64,000 bases of DNA from JACCZX01 sp963729165. GTDB lineage: Bacteria; Pseudomonadota; Gammaproteobacteria; Burkholderiales; Burkholderiaceae_F. The position numbers were made by a program, and so were the translations under genes. Numbering within the stretch: the first letter of the stretch is position 1; each line of letters opens with the position of its first letter. The stretch is from NCBI GenBank assembly GCA_963729165.1, contig CAVSMM010000014.1:62001-126000 (forward strand), in the 5' to 3' direction. Positions 56,918 to 64,000 of this stretch are shown piece after piece. The notes under the pieces were generated by a model. That model made no database searches. It saw only the letters and a program-made list of their open reading frames with translations, and was not told the origin of the DNA.

Positions 56918-57289
56918 ATGAGTCGCCGACGTTGCTCGACACAAATCACGCTGGTGTTGATCGGCACCGTGACGCTGGTTGGCTGCAGCCAGCAATCGAC
57001 ACCGTCGGCGCGAGACCATTACGCATCTCTGGAAGACTGCGCCGCCGACTGGGGCCGCCCTGAGAGCTGCGAACGCGTGCAAAGCTCGGGTTATCCGGGC
57101 GGGTTTTTGTTCTGGGGACCGTTGTACGCAGCGGGTGCGCGCAACCTTGCGCTGAACGACGCGCGGCGCAATGCCAATCCGAACTTCGCCGATCCGGCTC
57201 GGCAGGGTCGCGCCATCGGTTCGTCAACCGCGCCGACATCGCGCGGAGGTTTTGGCTCATCGTCGCGGTCGTATACGTCCGGCGGGTGA
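56918..57289 (+). CDS. Lipoprotein, YgiB/YjfM-like (DUF1190-type)
   Basis: About 123 residues. The signal has a lipobox: LVLIGTVTLVGC then SQQ. The mature part has YASLEDCAADWGRPESCERV, GFLFWGPLYAAGA and a Gly/Ser-rich tail. Position and layout match YgiB/YjfM lipoproteins that precede glutathionylspermidine synthase-like genes (YgiC/YjfC) in enterobacteria. Its stop overlaps the next start (TGATG), so the two are coupled. Confidence 0.75.
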   Translation: MSRRRCSTQITLVLIGTVTLVGCSQQSTPSARDHYASLEDCAADWGRPESCERVQSSGYPGGFLFWGPLYAAGARNLALNDARRNANPNFADPARQGRAIGSSTAPTSRGGFGSSSRSYTSGG

Positions 57290-58428
57290 TGCGGCGCGAA
57301 CTTCTCGCGCCTCGAGCTGCGTGGCAAAGCGAAATGGAATCAGTCGGGTTTCACTACCATTCGATCGATGGCACCTACTGGGACGAGTCGCGCTGCTATG
57401 TGTTCTCGGAGGCCGAGGTTGATCAACTGGAAGGCGCGACGGCCGAGCTGCACGAGATGGCGCTCAATGCTGCGCAGCAGGTGATCGGCAGTCAGCGCTA
57501 CGAAGAGTTTGCGATACCGCGCGAGTGGGCGCCGACCATCGAGCGAAGTTGGAACGCGTATCGAGACGATCAGCCCGACGGGTTCACGCTCTTTGGTCGC
57601 ATGGATTTGTCGTACGACGGTGCATCGCCACCGAAGCTTCTCGAATACAACGCCGATACGCCGACCGCGTGTCTTGAGGCAAGCGTCGCCCAATGGCAGT
57701 GGCTGCAGGCGGTGCGGCCGCGTGCCGATCAGTTCAATTCGCTGCACGAGCAGCTGATTGCAGCTTGGCAGAAGCTGCGCGAACGATCGAACGCATCACG
57801 GTTGCATTTCACTGCGGTGGCGGACAGCCCCGAAGACTGGGGCAATCTCGACTATCTGCGCGACACGGCGATACAGGCAGGATGGCAAACGTTTTCATTG
57901 CCAGTCGAGCGCATCGGGTGGAACGGCACGAAGTTCGTCGACGAGTTCAACCTGCCGATCGAAGCGCTGGTCAAACTTTATCCGTGGGAATGGCTGACAC
58001 GCGAAGACTTCGGGCCGGCGCTGCTCACGAGCACATTGCAGGTGATCGAGCCGGCGTGGAAGATGCTGCTGTCGAACAAGGCGATCCTGGTTGTGCTCTG
58101 GGAGTTGTATCCGGATCACCCTAATTTGCTTCCCGCGTACTACGAGTCGGTGCCGCTTGGGTCGAAGTATGTGAAGAAGCCGAAGCTCGCGCGCGAGGGC
58201 GCCAACGTGTCAATGGTCGACGGTGCGACGGTGAAGACAACGGAAGGGGACTACGGCGCGGAAGGGTTCGTTTACCAGGCAGTTGCGCCGTTACCGAAGT
58301 TTGGCGACGACTATGCGTTGATCGGCTCCTGGGTCGTCGGTGACAAACCGGCCGGGATCGGTATTCGCGAAGATATCTCGCCGATCACACGCAACACGAG
58401 CCGGTTCGTGCCGCATTATTTTGAGTAG
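57289..58428 (+). CDS. Glutathionylspermidine synthase-like ATP-grasp ligase (YgiC/YjfC family)
   Basis: 379 residues resembling the synthetase half of glutathionylspermidine synthase. Family blocks are ESVGFHYHSIDGTYWDESRC, DLSYDGASPPKLLEYNADTP, WGNLDYLRDTAIQAGWQTF, LVKLYPWEWLTREDFGPALL and VKKPKLAREGANVSMVDG. The last block, and GSWVVGDKPAGIGIREDISP at the end, belong to the ATP-grasp part. There is no amidase domain. Bacterial stand-alone homologues have no proven substrate; an amide-bond ligase role is inferred. Second gene of a lipoprotein–ligase–DUF350 trio. Confidence 0.9.
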   Translation: MRRELLAPRAAWQSEMESVGFHYHSIDGTYWDESRCYVFSEAEVDQLEGATAELHEMALNAAQQVIGSQRYEEFAIPREWAPTIERSWNAYRDDQPDGFTLFGRMDLSYDGASPPKLLEYNADTPTACLEASVAQWQWLQAVRPRADQFNSLHEQLIAAWQKLRERSNASRLHFTAVADSPEDWGNLDYLRDTAIQAGWQTFSLPVERIGWNGTKFVDEFNLPIEALVKLYPWEWLTREDFGPALLTSTLQVIEPAWKMLLSNKAILVVLWELYPDHPNLLPAYYESVPLGSKYVKKPKLAREGANVSMVDGATVKTTEGDYGAEGFVYQAVAPLPKFGDDYALIGSWVVGDKPAGIGIREDISPITRNTSRFVPHYFE

Positions 58429-58451
58429 TCAGACGACAGTCGGGAGAATTA

Positions 58452-58865
58452 ATGAGAAACACCGCATTCGAAACGCTGGCCGGGCTGCCGTACTTCGCCG
58501 CGTTCTTCGGCGTATCGCTAGTGTTGCTGACGATATGCCTTGCGCTTTACGTGTGGATCACGCCGTATCCCGAAATAAAGTTGATTCGGGAAGGCAATGC
58601 GGCGGCGGCGGCGAGCCTTGGCGGAGCAGTCATCGGTTTCGCGCTGCCGCTCGCCAGCGTCGTCGTCAACAGCGTGTCGTTGCTCGACATGCTGCTGTGG
58701 TCGGGGGTCGCTCTGTTGGTTCAATTGGTTGCGTTCGCGGGCGTGCGGCTGATGGTGCCCGCGATCGCACGTAATGTGCGCGAAGGGCAGGTATCGAGCG
58801 GGATTCTGGCGGGTGCGGTTGCGATTGCGCTTGGATTGCTCAATGCTGCGTCGATGACTTACTAG
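58452..58865 (+). CDS. DUF350-family membrane protein (YjfL-like)
   Basis: 137 residues with four hydrophobic helices: LPYFAAFFGVSLVLLTICLA, AASLGGAVIGFALPLASVVV, LLWSGVALLVQLVAFAGVRL and ILAGAVAIALGLLNAASM. The EIKLIREGNAAAAASLGGA loop is characteristic of DUF350. It follows the ligase by 23 bases with GGGAGA before the ATG. With the lipoprotein and ligase it mirrors the E. coli yjfL–yjfM–yjfC group, whose joint function is unknown. Confidence 0.9.
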   Translation: MRNTAFETLAGLPYFAAFFGVSLVLLTICLALYVWITPYPEIKLIREGNAAAAASLGGAVIGFALPLASVVVNSVSLLDMLLWSGVALLVQLVAFAGVRLMVPAIARNVREGQVSSGILAGAVAIALGLLNAASMTY

Positions 58866-58997
58866 GCGGACTTGGCGGGAACGGAATTCCGTGCGCTACT
58901 GCTGCTGTCATTTTTTGGTCATCATCGATCGCCACGTGTGACGCGCTTGCAAGGCCTGCTGGCACGCAGGTAATCTCGATTTTTTCAAGGAGAAACC

Positions 58998-59478
58998 ATG
59001 GCCACCTAACTCGAAACCACAGGCGCCCGGCTACCACACCGTTACTCCCTACATGGCGCTGCGCGACTGCGCCGCAGCGATTGATTTTTATCGGCGCGCG
59101 TTCGGCGCGGAAAAAGTGATGCAACTCGACATGCCCGACGGTAAGATCGCGCATGCCGAGATCCGCATCGGCGATTCGATCGTGATGCTGTCCGAAGAAA
59201 ACGAAGAGTGGGGCAACAAAAGTCCCGCAAGCCTGGGCGGCTCGCCGATGTTCCTGATGATCTACGTCCCCGACGTCGATGCTGCGTTCAGGAAGGCGAT
59301 TTCTGCCGGAGCAACCGAAGTGCGGCCGGTGGCCGATCAGTTTTATGGCGATCGTTCGGGAACGCTGAAGGACCCGTACGGTTATCAGTGGACGCTGTCG
59401 ACTCACATCGAAGACCTGTCGCAGGAAGAAGTGCAGCGGCGGATGGAAGCCGAGTTCAGCCAGCAATCGCCCGCGTGA
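58998..59478 (+). CDS. VOC-family (PhnB-like glyoxalase/bleomycin-resistance fold) protein, 5' frameshift
   Basis: ATG 58998 has AAGGAGA eight bases upstream but hits TAA after ATG GCC ACC. Removing one T at 59007 restores NSKPQAPGYHTVTPYMALRD, the normal start of this family. The rest is intact: CAAAIDFYRRAFGAEKVMQL, HAEIRIGDSIVMLSEENEEW, MIYVPDVDAAFRKAISAGAT and FYGDRSGTLKDPYGYQWTLS. About 159 residues. VOC proteins of this subgroup have varied and mostly unknown substrates. Confidence 0.85.
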
Positions 59479-59482
59479 CCGC

Positions 59483-59906
59483 ATGGAGGCACAGCAACTG
59501 CATCGTGGCCGCCTCATCGATCACGTTCATTTGATTGCACGTGATATCGAAGTGACGAAGCGCTTTTACATCGCAGTGTTGGGGGCGCTTGGCCGCAAGA
59601 TCGAAGGTGAGGGCGAGGGCTACTTCTGGTCTGATGAAATTTTCGTCAGCACGGACGCGATGTCGACCACCGGGCCAACGCACGTACACGTGGCGTTTCA
59701 GGCGCCGGATCGTGCGACGGTGGATCGCTTCCACGCTGCCGCGATTGCTGCGGGCGGCTAGAGATCACGGCAAGCCAGGCTTGCGTGAGCAGTATCACGC
59801 CGGTTACTACGCCGGCGTTTGTGATCGATCCTGACGACAACAACATCGAGGCTGTTTATCACGGACCCGCGAAGCGCTCGGCGGACTCGGTCGTTGTGAG
59901 CTTTTA
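59483..59906 (+). CDS. Second VOC-family (glyoxalase fold) protein, frameshifted
   Basis: Starts MEAQQLHRGRLIDHVHLIAR with IEVTKRFYIAVLGALGR, then EIFVSTDAMSTTGPTHVHVA and DRATVDRFHAAAIAAGG before a premature stop at 59759-59761. A shift resumes DHGKPGLREQYHAGYYA, and a second shift near 59815 gives FVIDPDDNNIEAVYHGPAKR and a stop at 59906. About 140 residues in total. It begins 4 bases after the first VOC gene; the two form a pair. Substrate unknown. Confidence 0.78.
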
Positions 59907-59927
59907 GGCCGCTGTGCGCAGGCTCGC

Positions 59928-61962
59928 CTAGATCGGGCTTTGCAGCGCCCGGTGAAGATCGTCGTAGTTGAAAGGCTTCGTTAGGTGCACATCGAAGCCC
60001 GCGGCGATCGCCCGCTGATGATCTTCCGGGCGCCCGTACCCCGTCACAGCTATCAGGCGCGGACACGTGCGTGCTTTTCTTAGCTGTCGCGCCACCTCGT
60101 AACCGTCGAGGCCGGGCAGCCCGATGTCCAGCAGCACGACGTCAGGCTGTACGCGCTGGACGAGTTCCATGCCGGACTGTCCATCGTTTGCCTCGTGCAC
60201 TTCGTAGCCCGACATCATCAACTGCATCCGCAGCGCCTCGCGAGCGTCCGCGTCGTCTTCGACGATCAATATCCGCCGATTAGTTGCCAGGCGCGCAACG
60301 CCTGCAAGCGGTGGCTCGTCCGTTCGCCGCGATTCCGCTCGTGGCAAACGAACCACGAACGTGCTGCCCTTAGATGCTCCCGCACTGTAGGCCGCGACGC
60401 GTCCGCCGTGCAGTTCGACCAGATGACGCACCAGCGTCAAGCCCAATGCCAAGTCCACCCTGTGCGCGGTCCAGACTGCGCTGACCTTGCGTAAAGAGGT
60501 CAAAGACACGCGGCAGCAGATCGGCACCGATGCCGATCCCGTTATCGGTGACACGCAAGACGGACTCCTCACCTTCGATCTGAGTCTGCACGCGAATCAG
60601 ACCGCCGGCCGGGGTGTATTTAATCGCGTTCGTAAGAAGATTGTCGATGATCTGGCTGAGTCGGTCCGGATCGCCGTTGACCCAGGTTGATGCAAGCTCG
60701 ACTTCGGTGCGGTGGTGCTGCAGCCGACCGACATCGACACACACCGCTAGGCTTCTTTGCACCGCGTCTGCCAGGTTGACGCGTTGTTCGGACAGGACGA
60801 TCTTTCGGGCGGTGACCCGACCGACGTCCAGCAGGTCATCAACCAGACGCGTCAAGTGCTTCGTCTGTCGACTGATAATTTCGACCGCGCGACCGCCAAA
60901 TGCGTGTTGCTCGTTGAGGTCCACCAGGACCTGTGACGCGTTGCATATTGCCGCCAGTGGATTGCGCAGCTCATGACTCAGCATCGCCAGGAACTCATCT
61001 TTGGACCGATTCGCAGCTTCGGCCTCGGCGCGTGCTCGGCGCTCGCGATCAAGCAGCTCGGTGCGCTCCTGGGCGATCGCCTTGCGTTCCCATATCAACG
61101 CAGCCACCGGAAGCGTCATCGCTGCAATCGTGCCCATGAAGGCTTGCAGCAGCAGCAGCGATTCGTTGTCGCTTCCCATCACGAACGGGCCGCGTCCGCT
61201 GACGGTTGCCCACACGGCGATTGCCGACAGGATCGCGACCCCGGTCGAGACCTCCCTCTGTCCAAAACGAAATGCGGCCCATATCAGTGGAGGAATACAC
61301 AGGAATGGCAGCGGATAGCGATTGAGGTCTGAATGAAGAAACACAAGCGCACCGGCGCCAGCCACGGTCAGAAGAAGCAGTATCGACTCACCGGGTCGCT
61401 CGCGCAGCGGGCCGAGGCTGCGTGAAGTGCCCCACAGCACCAGTAGCGGCGTAACGATCATCGCGCCCGCTGCGTCGCCGAGCCACCACGTGAGCCAGAT
61501 CGCTCCAAACTGGCCCGGCTCCGCGTGGCCGGTAAGAGCCAGACTCGTTACCCCGATCGTTGCGCTGATCGAAGTGCTGACAAGGCCCGCGAGCAACGAG
61601 AACGCCAGGATGTGGCGAGCGCGATTGAACGCAGCAAGGCCGTTTGCGTAGCGGTTGACGAGAAAAGCTCCCGCGACGGCTTCGAGCGTATTGCCGGCTG
61701 CGATGCCGAGAGAACTCGTAACCGATCCCGTTATGGTGATATTGACTAGAAAGGCGCCGATGAAAATTGCGGGTGCGAAGCGGTAGCCAAGCAACAACAG
61801 TGCTGCGAGCGCGATACCTGTCGGTGGCCATACTGGCGTGGCACTCGAATTCAGGAATGCGAACTGGAGGCCCAGCTTGCCCGCAAGAAAGTAGACAACA
61901 ATCAGTGCCCCGATCAGCGACCAGCGGTGCAACGACTTGATGTCGGTGGTCTTGACGTCCAC
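59928..61962 (-). CDS. MASE1-domain hybrid sensor histidine kinase with receiver domain (frameshifted)
   Basis: About 677 codons. The N-terminal MASE1 membrane sensor (VVYFLAGKLGLQFAFLNSSA, TPVWPPTGIALAALLLLGYR) has eight or so helices. The HisKA H-box is LAMLSHELRNPLAAICNASQ and the N-box is IDNLLTNAIKYTPAGG; DNGIGIG is the G1 box. A shift near 60447 (GGLGIGLDAGA versus LGLTLVRHLVELHGGRVAA) interrupts the ATPase domain. The C-terminal receiver has ILIVEDDADAREAL with the phospho-acceptor Asp in DVVLLDIGLPGLDGYE and Lys in LTKPF. No DNA-binding response regulator is adjacent. The start is GTG 61962. Signal unknown. Confidence 0.87.
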
Positions 61963-62090
61963 TCGTCGGTGTCTTCAGCGTGCGGTTGTGCGTCGGGTGA
62001 AACTCTCAAACCTTAACAGCATCGCGGACGACCCGCACTGAATCGGCTGGCCATGTTTCTGCGCATTCTGCGCGTCAATACAATCGACGC

Positions 62091-63711
62091 ATGCTGCCGC
62101 CTGCTAAAACCGAAGTAGCTTCGCCGGAAGTCATCGAGTCGCCGTGGGCGCCGCTGCGCCGGCCAGTGTTTCGCCTGCTGTGGGGCACGTGGCTGACCGC
62201 GAACATCTGCATGTGGATGAACGAGGTCGCCGCGGCGTGGCTGATGACGACATTGACGACGTCGCCGGTGATGGTTGCGCTGGTGCAATCGGCGTCGGTG
62301 TTGCCGGTCGTGCTGTTCGGGTTGCCGAGCGGTGCACTGGCCGACATCTTGAATCGCCGGCGCTGGTTCATGTTCACGCAATTCTGGGTTGCAGCCAATG
62401 CATTGATTCTGTGCGCGGTGATTGCCGCCGATGCGATGACCGCGCCGCTGTTGCTTGCGTTGACATTCGGCAACGGCATCGGACTTGCGATGCGCTGGCC
62501 GGTTTACGCCGCGATCGTGCCGGAGCTCGTGCCGCGTGCGGAGCTATCGACCGCGATCGCGCTGAACGGCATTGCCATGAACGTGTCGCGCATCATCGGA
62601 CCGGTGGCCGCCGGTGCGTTGATCGCCAGTCTCGGCACCGGCTATGTGTTCCTGTTGAACGCTGTGCTTTCGCTGGCGGCTGGCTTCGTCATCATGCGCT
62701 GGCGCTTGGAGCCGAAGGCGAGCGTGCTGCCCGGCGAGCGCTTTTTTGGCGCGATGCGCGTCGGATTTCAGTATGTCGCACAGTCGCGGCAGATGCGTGC
62801 AGTGCTGTTGCGCATCGCAATCTTTTTCCTGCAGTCGACCGCGCTGCTGGCTTTGTTGCCACTGGTCGCGAAGCGCATGCACGACGGCGGTGCTTGGATC
62901 TACACACTGTTGCTGGCGTCGCTGGGTTTTGGAGCCATCACTACCGCATTTCTGCTGCCACGCTTGCGTGTGTTGATCACGCGCGATCGGCTGCTGCGCG
63001 ACGGCACGCTGCTGCAGGCGGTCAGCGATGGTGGCGGCAGGCTTCGCGCCCAACGTGTGGGTTGCGACGCCGGCGATGATGGTCGCCGGCGCCACCTGGC
63101 TGGCGGTCGTCAATACGTTAACGGTGGCATCGCAGCTTTCGTTACCCGATTGGGTGCGCGCGCGCGGAATGTCGCTTTACATGATGACGATGATGGCGGC
63201 CACGTCTGCCAGTGCCGCCGTGTGGGGGCAGGTCGCCAGCATCATCGATGTGCCGTGGACATTTGTTGCTGCAGCGGCCACCGGAATTTCGCTATGGCTG
63301 CTGATTGGCCGCTTGCACGCGGTAACGGCGGAGCCGCTGGATCTGACGCCGGCACGAATTCTGAAGGAGCCGGTGCCTGCGTTTCCCGTCGAGCATCAAA
63401 TGGGCCCCGTCATGGTGACGGTGGACTATCAGATCGATCCGTCGCGAGCGCCAGAGTTCACTACGGTGATGCGTGAAAGCCGTGCCAACCGGCTTCAGAT
63501 GGGTGCGCTGTCGTGGGGACTCTTTCACGACACCAGCGAGCCCGGCCACTACATCGAGTATTTCCTTGACGAATCGTGGGCCGATCACCTGCGCCGCTTC
63601 GATCGTTTCACCGCCGCTGACGCCGATCTGCGCGAGAGGCGCTACGCGTTTCACATCGGTGCAGAGCCGCCGAAGGTGACACGGTATATCGCCGAGTCAC
63701 TGCAGGAATAG
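62091..63711 (+). CDS. MFS exporter with C-terminal ABM-like domain (frameshifted)
   Basis: Major-facilitator transporter of the MFS_3/EntS type, about 540 codons. N-half blocks are WGTWLTANICMWMNEVAAAW, FGLPSGALADILNRRRWFMF, ALNGIAMNVSRIIGPVAAGA and FLLPRLRVLITRDRLL. A shift near 63030 switches to AAGFAPNVWVATPAMMVAGA, SLPDWVRARGMSLYMMTMMA and the last helix. The final 110 residues (VMVTVDYQIDPSRAPEFTTV, WGLFHDTSEPGHYIEYFLDE) form an antibiotic-biosynthesis-monooxygenase-like fold. Substrate unknown. Divergent from the kinase gene. Confidence 0.85.
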
Positions 63712-63730
63712 AAACTCAGGAGGCAACACC

Positions 63731-64000
63731 ATGCGGATTCAACCTTGGACCACCGACCTCGCGCCGCGCGACACTGCACTTGTGGCAGCGATCGAGGCGC
63801 GGCGCGGCGGCACGCTGTTCAACCTTGACCGCATGTTGCTGTGGTCCGAGCCGCTTGCGCGCGGTTGGAACGTGTATCTGCGCGCGCTGCGGCAGGAGGT
63901 TTCGCTGCCGCCCTTTCAGCGCGAACTTGCCATCTGCGTGGTTGCACGACTGACCGGCGCCGACTACGAGTTTCATCATCACGCGCCCGAGTTGAAGAAG
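63731..64000 (+). CDS. Carboxymuconolactone decarboxylase/AhpD-like protein (5' part, runs off the window)
   Basis: ATG 63731 follows AGGAGGC by seven bases. The visible 90 residues include LVAAIEARRGGTLFNLDRML, WSEPLARGWNVYLRALRQEV and LPPFQRELAICVVARLTGAD, then YEFHHHAPELKK, the AhpD-like helical pattern with the conserved E/H pair. The CxxC that would decide between peroxidase and decarboxylase types is not reached. It lies 19 bases after the MFS gene. Confidence 0.8.
   Translation, partial: MRIQPWTTDLAPRDTALVAAIEARRGGTLFNLDRMLLWSEPLARGWNVYLRALRQEVSLPPFQRELAICVVARLTGADYEFHHHAPELKK

Noticed and set aside
1..64000. CRISPR arrays, tRNA or rRNA genes, integrases and insertion-sequence transposases
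   Set aside because: No regularly spaced direct repeats, no cloverleaf or conserved rRNA blocks, and no transposase or integrase motif were seen in any frame I read.

Overview
The window is a high-GC, gene-dense stretch of a proteobacterial chromosome. The gene families and their order point to a betaproteobacterium, probably Burkholderiales or a near relative. Diagnostic blocks are recN–nadK divergent from hrcA–hemH–grpE–dnaK–dnaJ, the yhdP–nitrilase–tldD run divergent from glnE, ilvE followed by a zf-CHCC protein, a DUF3460-type gene next to scpA, metG divergent from mrp, and a PEP-CTERM protein. No rRNA, tRNA, CRISPR array, prophage or intact insertion sequence was found.

Layout. 1–2.5 kb holds two decayed relics: a TPR-rich regulator fragment on the plus strand and a secreted protein on the minus strand. 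2.8–7.0 kb is a SulP–STAS–cNMP transporter followed by a cNMP–patatin esterase. 7.2–8.7 kb is a PEP-CTERM protein with a candidate sigma-54 promoter and a clear terminator. 8.9–14.3 kb holds a D-lactate/glycolate-type FAD oxidase, a PduO-type adenosyltransferase, an M3 oligopeptidase, and an SPFH–small membrane protein–Arc-type repressor operon behind a perfect 22-bp palindrome. 14.4–17.4 kb holds plsC, cdsA and aroG; aroG has a Phe/Tyr-rich leader peptide with a terminator and an antiterminator. 17.5–27.7 kb holds a cupin, an NTF2-like protein, tldD, nitrilase, yhdP and glnE, all interrupted by frameshifts. 27.7–36.4 kb holds azlCD, ilvE, zf-CHCC, an NTF2-like protein, a YheT hydrolase, a TrxR-like ferredoxin-NADP reductase, bepA, moaC and an ornithine-cyclodeaminase homologue. 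36.4–46.0 kb is the DNA-repair, NAD-kinase and heat-shock block. 46.0–49.1 kb is modABC with a short ModE-like regulator. 49.1–54.5 kb is a minus-strand run of metG, sulP, a DUF3460-type gene, scpA and a DUF4019-type gene. 54.6–64.0 kb holds corA, mrp, a YjfM/YjfC/YjfL-like trio, two VOC proteins, a MASE1 hybrid kinase, an MFS exporter and a truncated carboxymuconolactone-decarboxylase-like gene.

How the genes work together. ModABC imports molybdate, the ModE-like protein probably represses it through a dyad at the modA promoter, and MoaC makes molybdenum cofactor. HrcA, GrpE, DnaK and DnaJ form a heat-shock unit with a good sigma-32 promoter before grpE. AzlCD and IlvE both concern branched-chain amino acids. 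PlsC and CdsA are successive phospholipid steps. AroG opens the aromatic pathway and appears to sense charged tRNA-Phe/Tyr.

Two cautions. Frameshifts hit many conserved housekeeping genes, often at homopolymers, while roughly 30–54 kb is clean; this looks more like sequence or assembly error than gene decay. All functional names are from reading the sequence by eye, without database searches.
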